A DNA stretch of 64,000 bases from Comamonas sp. BIGb0152 (GCF_024809975.1 NZ_JANUDY010000004.1:124001-188000), one strand, 5' to 3'. Shown: positions 7,797 through 17,083, counted from the first letter of the stretch. Numbers and translations are program-made. Notes: generated by a model not told the origin, from the sequence alone.

Positions 7797-10658
7797 TCAG
7801 GCAGAGGGCGCCAACGCGGCCGGGGCCACGCGCTGCACCAGCTGCTTGAGTTGGGGAATGCAAGAGCCGCAGCGCGTGCCGCAGCCCAGGGTGTTTTTCA
7901 GCTGCAGCAGGCGCTGCTCGGGCGCGCCGTCGATGCCGGCCAGGGCCGCGCCAATGGCGGCCTCGTCCACATTCATGCAGGCGCAGACCTGGCGCGCACG
8001 GGTTGGCAAAGCGCCAGGTGCCTGGCTGCCCGAGGCCAGCAGCAGACGGCCAAAGCTGCGGGTCGATTGCTCATCGCGCAGCACCGGCGCCAGCCACTGG
8101 CCGGCACTGGTATCGCCGCAGAGCAAAAAGGCCTGCAGCACCGGCTCACCCGCTTGCTCGCCCATGGCGATGGCGCGGCTGCACTGGCGCTGGACATCGG
8201 CATAGCGCAGGGTCTGCGGGCCATCCAGCTGCAGCAGCTGCTGCAAACGCGCCAGCAAGGCCGCAGGCGGTGCCTGGCGCGCGGCGGCGCGGAACTGCAG
8301 GCCGTTGCGCCCCTGGCCGGCAGCGCCATCCAGCGGCACGGCCCGGCCAAACAGCACGCAGCTGCCAAAGTCAAACGCGCCCATCAAAGCCGCCAGCGCC
8401 TGGCGGGTGGCCAGCACCTGCTCGTCATCCAGCCAGGCCATGCCCAGACAGTGCCAGGGCAGGTCGGCCTTTTCCAGCTGCACCGCCACATGCTTTAACT
8501 CGGGCTGCTTGGAGCGCGGGCAGCGCTCGGGCGTGGTCAGCGCGTTCACGCCTGCCAGGCGCTGGCCGTCTGCCGTGCTGCCGCTCAGGTGCTCGCTACC
8601 CCAGTGCATCGGCAGGTTCAGCTGCGCGGGCTGCAAACCGGCATCGGCTTGCACCGGCAGCACCAGGCTGCCGTAGCGGCTGCGCAGCTGCACCAGGTCG
8701 CCGTCTTGCAGCTGCAGCTGCTGCATATCCTGCGGGTGGGCTTGCAGGCTGGGCTCGCTGGCCTGGGCAAACAAACGGCCCAGCTGGCCGGTGCGGCTCA
8801 TGCCATGCCACTGGTCGCGCAGGCGGGTCGTGTTCAGGCTGAAGGGAAACTGCGCATCGCGCGGCACGGCGACCGGCTTCCAGGGCTGGGCGTCAAAGCG
8901 GGCGCGGCCATCATCGGTGGCAAACCGGCCATCGCTGTACAGGCGCTGGCGCCCCTGGGTCGCACCGCTGGGCAGCGGCCACTGCTGCGGGCCTTGTGCC
9001 TCCAGCATTGCCCAGCTCAGGCCGCTGATGTCCAGGTCGCGCCCGCGCGTGCTGTCGCGGTGCTCCATCCAGATGGCTTCGCAGCCGCGCTCGGCCTGCA
9101 CGGTGTCATAGGCAAACAAGCTGGGGCGGCCGGGGCGCAGATGGCGCTCCAGCCGCTGGGCCAGTTGCACGCCAATCTGCCAGTCATGGCGCGCCAGGCC
9201 GGGCGCGGCCACGGCAGCGCGCACCCGCGATATGCGGCGCTCGCTGTTGGTGACCGTGCCCAGCTTCTCGCCCCAGGTGGTGGCGGGCAGCAGCCAATCG
9301 GCGTAGGCCGTCGTCTCGGTCTGGGCAAAGGCCTCCTGCACCACCACCAGCTCAGCCCGCTCCAGCGCCCGGCGCACCATGGCCTGCTCGGGCAGGCTTT
9401 GCGCCGGGTTGGTGCAGGCAATCCACAAGGCCTTGATCTGGCCATCGGCTGCGGCCTCAAACATCTCCAGCGCCGACTTGCCCGGCAGGGCAGGCACGGC
9501 ATCCACACCCCACAGCTGGGCCACCTCGGCTCGGTGCTGTGGGTTGGCCATGTCGCGGTGGGCGCTGAGCAGGTTGGACAGGCCACCCACCTCGCGCCCG
9601 CCCATGGCATTGGGCTGGCCGGTCAAAGACAAGGGACCAGCCCCCGGCTTACCAATCTGGCCGGTGGCCAGGTGCAGGTTGATCAGCGCCGCATTGTTGG
9701 CCGTGCCGCTGCTGCTTTGGTTCAGCCCCTGGCAGTACAGGCTGAGCGTGGGCAGGCGTTCGCTGTGGCTGCCCGGCGCATCCGCCCCGCCCCAGGCGAT
9801 CCACTGGGCCGCCAGGTACAGGTGGGCCAGCGCCAGGCCGCAGACCTGGGCCACCCGCTCCGGGGTCGCTTCGCGCACCACGGCCTGCAGCTGCGCAAAG
9901 CCGCTGGTGTGCGCATCGACAAAGGCCGGGTCGGTCCAGCCCTCGGCCAGCATGATGTGCAACAGCCCATGGCAGAGCATCACATCCGTACCCGGCTGCA
10001 GGGCCAGGTGCAGATCGGCCAGCTCGGCGGTCTCCGTGCGGCGCGGGTCGACGACGATGATCTTGCGCTCGGGGTGGCGCGCCTTGGCCTCTTCCACCCG
10101 GCGGAACAGGATCGGGTGCGCCCAGGCCATATTGCTGCCGCTGATGAACAGGCAGCCGGCCAGGTCCATGTCCTCATAGCAGGCCGGTGGCGCATCGGCC
10201 CCCAAGGTGGCCTTGTAGCCCGCCACCGCGCTGCTCATGCACAGGCGCGAGTTGGTGTCCAGGTTGTTGGTGCCCAGCAAGCCTTTGACCAGCTTGTTGA
10301 ACACGTAGTAGTCCTCGGTCAGCAGCTGGCCGCTCAGGTAAAAGCCCAGCGCATCGGGCCCATGGTCGGCACGGATCTGCAGCAGCTGGGCAGCCAGGCT
10401 GTCCAGCGCTGTGTCCCAGCTGCGGGCCTCGGGCTCGCCCCCGCGCTGCAGGCGCTGCATCGGTTGCAGCAAGCGGCTTTGGCGCGCCAGCGCGGGCGCT
10501 GCCGTCAGGTGCAGGCTGCTGCCCTTGGTGCACAGCTTGCCCAGGTTGGCGGGGTGCGCCGGGTCGCCGCGCACAGCAGTGATCTGCTGGCCATCGCTGC
10601 TGATGATCACGCCGCAGCCCACGCCGCAATAGGGACAGGTCGATCGGGTCTCTTGCAT
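7797..10658 (-). CDS. nasA: Assimilatory nitrate reductase, catalytic subunit
   Basis: This 953-residue molybdopterin enzyme reduces nitrate to nitrite in the cytoplasm. The N-terminal [4Fe-4S] ligands are Cys8, Cys11, Cys15 and Cys43 (CPYCGVGC ... LCTKG). The likely molybdenum ligand is the Cys in NSRLCMSSAV. A C-terminal BFD-type [2Fe-2S] domain (CACMNV ... GCGTRCGSC, about 890-940) is present, as in Klebsiella-type NasA. It lies 26 bp after nirD and 20 bp before cobA. No separate NasC/NasB-type NADH or ferredoxin electron-transfer subunit is encoded nearby, so the electron donor is not evident from this window. Confidence 0.93.
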   Translation of the reverse strand: MQETRSTCPYCGVGCGVIISSDGQQITAVRGDPAHPANLGKLCTKGSSLHLTAAPALARQSRLLQPMQRLQRGGEPEARSWDTALDSLAAQLLQIRADHGPDALGFYLSGQLLTEDYYVFNKLVKGLLGTNNLDTNSRLCMSSAVAGYKATLGADAPPACYEDMDLAGCLFISGSNMAWAHPILFRRVEEAKARHPERKIIVVDPRRTETAELADLHLALQPGTDVMLCHGLLHIMLAEGWTDPAFVDAHTSGFAQLQAVVREATPERVAQVCGLALAHLYLAAQWIAWGGADAPGSHSERLPTLSLYCQGLNQSSSGTANNAALINLHLATGQIGKPGAGPLSLTGQPNAMGGREVGGLSNLLSAHRDMANPQHRAEVAQLWGVDAVPALPGKSALEMFEAAADGQIKALWIACTNPAQSLPEQAMVRRALERAELVVVQEAFAQTETTAYADWLLPATTWGEKLGTVTNSERRISRVRAAVAAPGLARHDWQIGVQLAQRLERHLRPGRPSLFAYDTVQAERGCEAIWMEHRDSTRGRDLDISGLSWAMLEAQGPQQWPLPSGATQGRQRLYSDGRFATDDGRARFDAQPWKPVAVPRDAQFPFSLNTTRLRDQWHGMSRTGQLGRLFAQASEPSLQAHPQDMQQLQLQDGDLVQLRSRYGSLVLPVQADAGLQPAQLNLPMHWGSEHLSGSTADGQRLAGVNALTTPERCPRSKQPELKHVAVQLEKADLPWHCLGMAWLDDEQVLATRQALAALMGAFDFGSCVLFGRAVPLDGAAGQGRNGLQFRAAARQAPPAALLARLQQLLQLDGPQTLRYADVQRQCSRAIAMGEQAGEPVLQAFLLCGDTSAGQWLAPVLRDEQSTRSFGRLLLASGSQAPGALPTRARQVCACMNVDEAAIGAALAGIDGAPEQRLLQLKNTLGCGTRCGSCIPQLKQLVQRVAPAALAPSA

Positions 10659-10684
10659 GGGCGGCTCCGTCCGGTGGGGCGGCC

Positions 10685-11113
10685 TTAAGCGGCCACGGTG
10701 GATGGCGACGGGCTGCAGCTGGAGGCGGCAGAACCGCAGCGCCCCAGGCCCACAGGCCCCGCCAGCGGCCGGGTCTGCGCCAGCGCATGCCCGGCCAGCT
10801 CATCGGCGCGCAGCTGCACCGCGCTGCCCTCCAGCCGCACCGCAAAGCGCGGTGTGCAGCCCTCATCGGGGGCGGCGGCCTGGCCGGTGGCCAGCGCAAT
10901 CGTCCAGTTGTGCAAGGGGCAGGCCACGCTGCTGCCAAACACCAGGCCTTGCGACAAGGGGCCGCCCTTGTGCGGGCAGCGGTCGAGCAGCGCAAACACC
11001 TCGCCACTGGCGGTGCGGAACAGCGCCACATCCAAACCCTGGGCGCGGGCCACGCGGCGTGCGCCCAGCACCGGAATCTCATCGATGGCGCAGATGGTGA
11101 TCCATTCATTCAT
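10685..11113 (-). CDS. nirD: Nitrite reductase small subunit, Rieske-type
   Basis: This 142-residue protein is the Rieske-like partner of NirB. The [2Fe-2S] ligands are Cys46/His48 (RCPHKGG) and Cys65/His68 (CPLHNW). The start at 11113 has an AGGAG 6 bases upstream. It lies 23 bp after nirB and 26 bp before nasA, in the same operon. It is somewhat longer than typical NirD (about 110-120 residues) because of a Ser/Ala/Gly-rich C-terminal tail from about residue 118 with no recognisable motif. Confidence 0.92.
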   Translation of the reverse strand: MNEWITICAIDEIPVLGARRVARAQGLDVALFRTASGEVFALLDRCPHKGGPLSQGLVFGSSVACPLHNWTIALATGQAAAPDEGCTPRFAVRLEGSAVQLRADELAGHALAQTRPLAGPVGLGRCGSAASSCSPSPSTVAA

Positions 11114-11136
11114 ATCGGACTCCTGGTGGCGCGGCA

Positions 11137-13629
11137 TCATGCGCCGGCGGTGGTGAGGGGGGCAGAAAGGGCCGGCAGTGCGGGCAGTGCCTGCAGGGGC
11201 TGGAACTGGCGCAGATCCACGGCCGCCTTGTCGGTCTCGAACCAGGGATCGGGCTCGCCTTCCAGCGCTTGCTGCAGCGCAGCCCACAGTGCCTGGCGGC
11301 CAGCCGCATCGTCCAGAATGCGGCGCTTGAGATAGTCCAGCCCCACACGGTTCAGGTAATGCACCGTGCGCTCCAGGTACCAGCCTTCCAGCCGGTACAG
11401 CTGCATAAAGGCGCCGGTGTACTCCAGCACTTCTTCGGCGGTCTTGAGCTTGGTCAGAAAGTGCGCCACCTCGGTCTTGATGCCGCCATTGCCGCCGATG
11501 TACATCTCCCAGCCCGAATCCACGCCGATGATGCCCACATCCTTGATGCCCGATTCGGCGCAGTTGCGCGGGCAGCCGCTGACGGCAAACTTCACCTTGT
11601 GCGGCGCATACATGCGCCACATCGCGCGCTCCAGGTCCTTGCCCATCTGCGTGCTGTCCTGCGTGCCCATGCGGCACCATTCGCTGCCCACACAGGTTTT
11701 GACGGTGCGCAGCGCCTTGGCATAGGCATGGCCACAAGGCATGCCTATGTCATTCCACACGCCTTGCAGGTCTTCCTTTTTCACGCCCAGCAAGTCGATG
11801 CGCTGGCCGCCGGTCACCTTCACGGTGGGAATCTGGTACTTGTCCACCACATCGGCAATGCGGCGCAGCTCGGCGGCCGTGGTCTCGCCTCCCCACATGC
11901 GCGGGATCACGCTGTAGGTGCCATCCTTTTGGATATTGGCGTGGCTGCGCTCGTTGATAAAGCGGCTTTGCGGGTCGTCACGGGCCTCCTTGGGCCAGGT
12001 GCTGATCAGGTAGTAATTGATAGCAGGGCGGCAGCTGGCGCAGCCATTGGGGGTGCGCCATTCCATGAAGCGGAACACGCTGTCCGTCGTCAACAAGCGG
12101 TGCGTGCGGATGGCATCGCGCACGGCCTGGTGGCCGTGGTCACTGCAGCCGCACATGGGCTTGGTCTTGGGCGATGCCGAATAATCCCCACCCACGGTAA
12201 ACATGATGATCTGCTCGACCAGGCCGGTGCAGGAGCCGCAGCTGGCGCTGGCCTTGGTGTGCTTGCGCACGTCATCCAGGGTGAACAAACCCTTGTCCTT
12301 GATGGCCTTGCAGATGGCACCCTTGCTCACGCCATTGCAGCCGCAAACCTCATCGCCATCGGCCAGCGCAGCGGCCTTGCTCTGGCCCTGGTGGCCGGCA
12401 TCGCCCAGGTTGGATTCGCCAAACATCAGCTTGTCGCGGATATCGGCCACGCTGCGGCCTTCGCGCAGCAGCTTGAAGTACCAGCTGCCATCAACAGTGT
12501 CGCCATACAGGCAGGCGCCCACCAGCCGGTCTTCCTTGATCACCAGCTTTTTGTAGACGCCCGAGTAGGGGTCGCTCAGCACAATCTGCTCGGTGCCCTC
12601 CCCGCCCTGGAAGTCCCCGGCCGAGAACAGGTCAATACCGGTGACCTTGAGCTTGGTCGAGGTGAGCGAGCCCTGGTAGCGGCCAATGCCCAGCTCGGCC
12701 AGGTGGTTGGCCAGCACCTTGCCCTGCTCAAACAAAGGCGCCACCAGGCCGTAGGCAATGCCCCGGTGCGCCGCGCACTCGCCCACCGCGTAGATGCGCG
12801 GGTCGGTGATGGTCTGCATGGTGTCGCTGACGACAATGCCCCGGTTCACATGCAGGTGCATGGCTTCGGCCAACGCCGTGTTGGGGCGGATGCCGACGGC
12901 CATCACCACCAGGTCGGCGTCGATCTCGCGGCCATCGGCAAAGCGCAGTGCGCGCACGCGGCCTTCGGCATTGCCCAGCAGTTCCTGCGTCTGGGCTTGC
13001 ATAAAAAACTGCATGCCCCGCTCGATCAGCGATTTCTTCAGCAGCTGCCCGGCCTGGTCATCCAACTGGCGCTCCATCAGCCACTCGCCCGCATGCACCA
13101 CCGACACCTGCATGCCGCGCTTCATCAGCCCATTGGCCGCCTCCAGCCCCAGCAAGCCACCGCCAATCACCACCGCATGGCGCCAGCGGGTAGCGGCATC
13201 GATCATCGCCTGGGTATCGGCGATATCGCGGTAGGCCAGCACGCCCTGCAGCTCCTTGCCCGCAATCGGCAGCATGAAGGGGTTGGAGCCCGTGGCCAGA
13301 ATCAACCGGTCGTAGTCGGCCGTCATCGCCTCGCCATCGGCATTGCGGGCATGCACCACCCGGCGGGCGCGGTCCACCGCATGCACCGTGCAGCCGGTGT
13401 GCAGGCGCACGCCATGCGTCTCGTACCAGCGCCAGTCGTTGAGGACGATGTCTTCCAAGGTCTGCTCGCCCGCCAGAACCGGCGACAGCAGGATGCGGTT
13501 GTAGTTGGGGTGCGGCTCTGCGCCAAATACCGTTATCTCGTACAAATCCGGCGCCAGGGCGAGCAGCTCTTCCAGCGCTCGCACCCCGGCCATGCCGTTG
13601 CCAACCATGACCAACTTGATTTTTTTCAT
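11137..13629 (-). CDS. nirB: NADH-dependent nitrite reductase large subunit
   Basis: This 830-residue enzyme reduces nitrite to ammonium with NADH. An FAD site (VGNGMAGVR, residues 9-17) and an NAD site (VVIGGGLLGLEAA) form the N-terminal half. Two BFD-type Cys-rich modules follow (VCGCNGVSKGAIC ... SCGSC, then MCGC ... GCASC). The siroheme/[4Fe-4S] ligands are TCVGSEWC (about 642) and GCPRNC (about 683). I chose the ATG at 13629: the 86 extra upstream codons are the leader RNA and have no homology features. It is first in the nirB-nirD-nasA-cobA operon, behind a sigma-54 promoter and an attenuator. Confidence 0.95.
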   Translation of the reverse strand: MKKIKLVMVGNGMAGVRALEELLALAPDLYEITVFGAEPHPNYNRILLSPVLAGEQTLEDIVLNDWRWYETHGVRLHTGCTVHAVDRARRVVHARNADGEAMTADYDRLILATGSNPFMLPIAGKELQGVLAYRDIADTQAMIDAATRWRHAVVIGGGLLGLEAANGLMKRGMQVSVVHAGEWLMERQLDDQAGQLLKKSLIERGMQFFMQAQTQELLGNAEGRVRALRFADGREIDADLVVMAVGIRPNTALAEAMHLHVNRGIVVSDTMQTITDPRIYAVGECAAHRGIAYGLVAPLFEQGKVLANHLAELGIGRYQGSLTSTKLKVTGIDLFSAGDFQGGEGTEQIVLSDPYSGVYKKLVIKEDRLVGACLYGDTVDGSWYFKLLREGRSVADIRDKLMFGESNLGDAGHQGQSKAAALADGDEVCGCNGVSKGAICKAIKDKGLFTLDDVRKHTKASASCGSCTGLVEQIIMFTVGGDYSASPKTKPMCGCSDHGHQAVRDAIRTHRLLTTDSVFRFMEWRTPNGCASCRPAINYYLISTWPKEARDDPQSRFINERSHANIQKDGTYSVIPRMWGGETTAAELRRIADVVDKYQIPTVKVTGGQRIDLLGVKKEDLQGVWNDIGMPCGHAYAKALRTVKTCVGSEWCRMGTQDSTQMGKDLERAMWRMYAPHKVKFAVSGCPRNCAESGIKDVGIIGVDSGWEMYIGGNGGIKTEVAHFLTKLKTAEEVLEYTGAFMQLYRLEGWYLERTVHYLNRVGLDYLKRRILDDAAGRQALWAALQQALEGEPDPWFETDKAAVDLRQFQPLQALPALPALSAPLTTAGA

Positions 13630-13650
13630 CGTATTCCCCGTGGGCAGCAC

Positions 13651-13702
13651 AAAAAAAAGACGTCTAGGCGCCGCATGCCAGGCATGCGCGCTGAGACGTC
13701 TT
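13651..13702 (-). terminator. nirB: Leader terminator (attenuator) in front of nirB
   Basis: On the minus strand, AAGACGTCT pairs with AGACGTCTT around an inner GCATGCC/GGCATGC stem, followed by eight T residues. It ends 21 bases before the nirB ATG, so it can only act as a leader attenuator. Its 5' arm overlaps stem-loop P2 (13694-13707), making the two mutually exclusive. Confidence 0.85.
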
Positions 13703-13739
13703 TGTCTTTGGGCAGCGGTGCCACTTTGCACTGCCGCCC
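13694..13739 (-). promoter_or_regulatory. nirB: ANTAR-target tandem stem-loops P1/P2 in the nirB leader
   Basis: P1 (13710-13739) is a 12-bp stem with one mismatch and one G-U pair, closed by the hexaloop AAAGTG. P2 (13694-13707) is a 4-bp stem AGAC/GTCT closed by the hexaloop AAAGAC. Both loops have A at position 1 and G at position 4, the known signature of RNAs bound by ANTAR proteins such as NasR. P2 shares bases with the 5' arm of the terminator, so NasR binding would release termination. An extra hairpin (GTGGCC/GGCCAC, 5-nt loop) lies at 13741-13757. Confidence 0.72.
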
Positions 13740-13767
13740 GGTGGCCGCCATGGCCACGCCAAGAGCT

Positions 13768-13785
13768 ATGCAAGTTCCATACCAA
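13768..13785 (-). promoter_or_regulatory. nirB: Sigma-54 promoter of the nirBD-nasA-cobA operon
   Basis: On the minus strand the site reads TTGGTATGGAACTTGCAT. The GG and GC dinucleotides are exactly 10 bases apart, as sigma-54 (RpoN) requires, and the TTGG/TTGCA flanks fit the consensus. It sits about 140 bases before the nirB start, directly upstream of the attenuator leader. It parallels the site in front of nrtA. Confidence 0.72.
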
Positions 13786-13885
13786 GTTGGCTGTCGACGC
13801 GCGCCCGCAGCCGCGCATCGCCTGCGCACATTTTTTGTGCTGCCTCGGTGCCACACTGGCGCCACCCTGCCTCATTTGCGTGCAC

Positions 13886-13911
13886 AAAAAAGGCGCTCCG
13901 TGTGGAGCGCC
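13886..13911 (-). terminator. Terminator of the nrtABD operon
   Basis: On the minus strand, GGCGCTCC-ACAC-GGAGCGCC is followed by six T residues, 24 bases after the nrtD stop codon. It separates the uptake operon from the nirB promoter. Confidence 0.9.
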
Positions 13912-13934
13912 TGTTGCTAGCTAAGCAGGATTTA

Positions 13935-14768
13935 TCAGGCCAGCTTCTCCACATGCACCTGGCGGGTGTAGAGAAAGTCGATCACCGCCTTGCGGCAGGC
14001 CTGGTACTGCGCATCCTCGGCCAGCGCCACGCGGTTGCGCGGGCGGGCCAGCGGTACCGTCAGCACCTCGCCAATCGTGGCGGCGGGCCCATTGGTCATC
14101 ATCACGATCTTGTCGGACAGCAGCACGGCTTCGTCCACATCATGGGTGACCATGACGACGGTGCTGCGCGTGCGCGCGACGATCTCCAGCAGCTCATCCT
14201 GCAGCTTGGCGCGGGTCAGGGCATCCAAGGCGCCAAAGGGCTCGTCCATCAACAGCACCTGGGGCTCCATCGACAGGGCCCGGGCAATGCCCACGCGCTG
14301 CTTCATGCCGCCCGATATCTCGCCGGGCCGCTTTTGCGCTGCATGGGTGAGGCCGACGAGCGCCAGCGCGGCATCGGTGCGGGCGGCCAACTGTGCCTTG
14401 CGCTCGCGCCCGCCAAACACCCGCTCTACCGCCAGGTGCACATTGGCCCAGCAGGTCAACCAGGGCAGCAGCGAATGGTTTTGGAACACGACGGCGCGCT
14501 GCGGCCCGGGGCCCTTGATCTCGCGGTTGGCGCAGAGCAAGGTGCCTTCGCTGGGGCTGGCCAGCCCGGCAATCAGGTTCAGCAAGGTCGATTTGCCGCA
14601 GCCCGAATGGCCGATCAAGCTGACAAACTCGCCCTGGGCGATCTCCAGGTTGATGCCCTGCAGCGCCTGGAACAGGCCCTTGGCGGTCTTGAAGCTTTGC
14701 GCCACCTGCTGCACCTCGATGTACTTGGCGTTGGGGGCAGCGGCCTGGGGGCTGGGGTTGATGGTCAT
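13935..14768 (-). CDS. nrtD: Nitrate/nitrite ABC transporter ATPase
   Basis: This 277-residue ATPase energises nitrate uptake. Walker A is GHSGCGKST (residues 53-61), the signature is ISGGMKQR, and Walker B is VLLMDEP. It has the length of NrtD rather than NrtC, with no C-terminal binding-protein domain. Its ATG overlaps the nrtB stop by 4 bp, indicating translational coupling. It is the last gene of nrtA-nrtB-nrtD and is followed by a strong terminator. The family also includes taurine and aliphatic sulfonate ATPases; the neighbouring NrtA decides for nitrate. Confidence 0.9.
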   Translation of the reverse strand: MTINPSPQAAAPNAKYIEVQQVAQSFKTAKGLFQALQGINLEIAQGEFVSLIGHSGCGKSTLLNLIAGLASPSEGTLLCANREIKGPGPQRAVVFQNHSLLPWLTCWANVHLAVERVFGGRERKAQLAARTDAALALVGLTHAAQKRPGEISGGMKQRVGIARALSMEPQVLLMDEPFGALDALTRAKLQDELLEIVARTRSTVVMVTHDVDEAVLLSDKIVMMTNGPAATIGEVLTVPLARPRNRVALAEDAQYQACRKAVIDFLYTRQVHVEKLA

Positions 14769-15730
14769 GCCTTGACCTCCTCAAAAGTGAATGCGGTGGC
14801 CAGGCGGATCAGCGCCCATTCCAGCAGCAGGCCCACCACGCCGATGACAAAGATCGCAATGATGATGTTCTTGACGTTGAGGTTGTTCCACTCGTCCCAG
14901 ACCCAAAAGCCAATGCCCACGCCACCGGTCAGCATCTCGGCCGCCACGATCACCAGCCAGGCGGTGCCGACTGCCAGGCGCACACCCGTCAGCATGTAGG
15001 GCAGCACGGCAGGGAAGAGGATGGTGGTGGCAATCTTCCACTCACTCAGGTTCAGCACCCGGGCCACATTCATGTAGTCCTGCGGCACGCGCTGCACGCC
15101 GACTGCCGTGTTGATCACCATTGGCCAGATCGAGCAGATAAAGATCGTCCAGATCGCCGCCGGGTTGGCACCCTTGAACACCAGCAGGCCAATGGGCAGC
15201 CAGGCCAGCGGTGATACCGGGCGCAGCAGGCTGATCAGCGGGTTGAACATGCGCGAGAGAAAGTCAAAACGCCCAATGACAAAGCCCAGCGGAATGCCCA
15301 CCAGCGCCGCCAGCCCAAAGCCGATGCTCACCCGCTGCAGCGAGGCCAGCACATTCCATCCCACCCCCTGGTCATTGGGGCCGTTGCGGTAGAAGGGGTC
15401 GCGAAAGATCTCCTGCGCCTGCACCCAAGTCTCCTGCGGGCTGGGGATGGCCGGATTGCTTTGGGCCACGATGGACCACAGCACCAGCAGCAAGCCAAAG
15501 CCCAGCACGGGAGGCAGCAGGTTCTGCACCAGCGCGCCAAAGCGCTGCTGCCAGACGGCGGCCAGATCGCGCTTGGCAGCGGCAGGTACGGCCGCAGCAG
15601 GCGGACTACCCGCCGCAGCCACCGCTACGGGCAAACTCCGCGCCATGTGCTCATGGATGGACAACACCTTGCGCTCGGCTGGGGTGGGCGTGGTTAGGGG
15701 CGAAACACTCTCTCGCAATGCAGCGGGCAT
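14765..15730 (-). CDS. nrtB: Nitrate/nitrite ABC transporter permease
   Basis: This 321-residue inner-membrane permease has an Ala/Pro-rich N-terminal cytoplasmic stretch (about 70 residues), then a first helix (LPPVLGFGLLLVLWSIV) and a binding-protein-dependent transport domain with about five further helices. NrtB-like segments such as RPVSPLAWLPIGL are visible. It lies 13 bp after nrtA and overlaps nrtD by 4 bp. Confidence 0.9.
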   Translation of the reverse strand: MPAALRESVSPLTTPTPAERKVLSIHEHMARSLPVAVAAAGSPPAAAVPAAAKRDLAAVWQQRFGALVQNLLPPVLGFGLLLVLWSIVAQSNPAIPSPQETWVQAQEIFRDPFYRNGPNDQGVGWNVLASLQRVSIGFGLAALVGIPLGFVIGRFDFLSRMFNPLISLLRPVSPLAWLPIGLLVFKGANPAAIWTIFICSIWPMVINTAVGVQRVPQDYMNVARVLNLSEWKIATTILFPAVLPYMLTGVRLAVGTAWLVIVAAEMLTGGVGIGFWVWDEWNNLNVKNIIIAIFVIGVVGLLLEWALIRLATAFTFEEVKA

Positions 15731-15743
15731 GGGGATCTCCTTA

Positions 15744-17042
15744 TCAGGCTTTGATCACAAAGCTGTCGGCGTACTTGGCGGGGTCCGATCCATCCCAGAC
15801 CTTGCCGTCGATCAGCTGGCTGCTGCGCATGTCCGACTTGGGCACGGCGATCTTCAGCTGCGCGGCCGCTTCCTTGTACAGGGCGGTCTGGTTAATCTTC
15901 TTGGCAACGGCCAGGTAGTCGGGGTGGTTCTTGAGCAGGCCCCAGCGTTTGTGCTGGGTGAGGAACCACATGCCATCGGACAGATAGGGGTAGCTGGCCT
16001 CGCCATCGGCAAAGAACTTCATGTGGTTGGGGTCGTCCCAGGTCTTGCCCAGGCCGTTTTGGTAGCGGCCCAGAATGCGCTGATTGATGGCATCCACGCT
16101 GGTGTTCACATAGGCCTTGCCGGCAATGGTCTCGGCCATCTTTTGCTTGTTCTGCAGGCTGGCATCGATCCAGCGGCCTGCCTCCAAAATGGCCATGGTC
16201 ACGGCGCGCGCGGTGTTGGGGTGGCGGCTGACAAAGTCCTGCGTGCAGCCCAGCACCTTTTCCGGGTGGTCGCGCCAGATGTCCTGGGTGGTCACTGCTG
16301 TTATGCCAATGCCATCCATGATTGCGCGGTGGCCCCAGGGCTCGCCCACGCAAAAGCCATCCATATTGCCCACCCGCATATTGGCCACCATCTGCGGCGG
16401 CGGCACGGTGATGACCTTGGCGTCTTTCAGCGGGTGGATGCCTGCGCTGGCCAGCCAGTAGTACAGCCACATCGCATGGGTGCCCGTCGGAAAGGTCTGC
16501 GCAAAGGTGTATTCGCGTTTTTCCGCGCCCATCAGCTTGGCGAGCGAGGCGGCATCCACCGCGCCCTTGTCCGCCAGCTTTTTGGACAAGGTAATCGCCT
16601 GGCCATTGCGGTTAAGCGTCATCAGCACCGCCATGTCCTTTTGCGGGCTGCCTACGCCCAGCTGCACACCGTAGACCAGGCCGTAGAGCACATGGGCAAA
16701 GTCCAGATCGCCATTGACCAGCTTGTCGCGCACGCCGGCCCAGCTGGCTTCCTTGCTGGGCATGATCTTGACGCCGTACTTCTGGTCCAGGCCCAGCACC
16801 GAGGCCATCACCACGCTGGCGCAGTCGGTCAGCGGGATAAAGCCGATGTTGACCTCTTTTTTCTCGGGCGCATCCGAGCCCGCCGCCCAGACGCCCTGGT
16901 GGCCCAGCGCGCCGTAGACAAAGGTAGCGGCCGCTGCCTGGGCGCCGTGGCGCAAAAACTGGCGGCGGCCGGCCTGGGGCGCAGCGGCCGGCAAGGCCTC
17001 GGTGGCGGGGGCTGCATCGGTGGTGGTGGGGCGTATCGTCAT
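15744..17042 (-). CDS. nrtA: Nitrate/nitrite-binding protein, Tat-exported
   Basis: This 432-residue periplasmic receptor belongs to the NrtA/CmpA family. A twin-arginine motif RRQFLR (residues 26-31) precedes a short Ala-rich hydrophobic stretch. The mature part begins KKEVNIGFIPLTDCA, as in nitrate-binding proteins, and contains NMDGFCVGEPW. The start is the ATG at 17042 with GGAG 10 bases upstream. An in-frame TTG at 17072 lies inside the leader and is less likely. It is the first gene of the uptake operon, behind a sigma-54 promoter and attenuator. Confidence 0.93.
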   Translation of the reverse strand: MTIRPTTTDAAPATEALPAAAPQAGRRQFLRHGAQAAAATFVYGALGHQGVWAAGSDAPEKKEVNIGFIPLTDCASVVMASVLGLDQKYGVKIMPSKEASWAGVRDKLVNGDLDFAHVLYGLVYGVQLGVGSPQKDMAVLMTLNRNGQAITLSKKLADKGAVDAASLAKLMGAEKREYTFAQTFPTGTHAMWLYYWLASAGIHPLKDAKVITVPPPQMVANMRVGNMDGFCVGEPWGHRAIMDGIGITAVTTQDIWRDHPEKVLGCTQDFVSRHPNTARAVTMAILEAGRWIDASLQNKQKMAETIAGKAYVNTSVDAINQRILGRYQNGLGKTWDDPNHMKFFADGEASYPYLSDGMWFLTQHKRWGLLKNHPDYLAVAKKINQTALYKEAAAQLKIAVPKSDMRSSQLIDGKVWDGSDPAKYADSFVIKA

Positions 17043-17083
17043 GCTGGTCGGACTCCATCGAAAGCGTTGCAAGTTCCAAAAAC

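Noticed and set aside
11269..13920. Plus-strand 883-codon open frame opposite nirB
   Set aside because: Antisense shadow of nirB and its leader; no recognisable domain or start signal.
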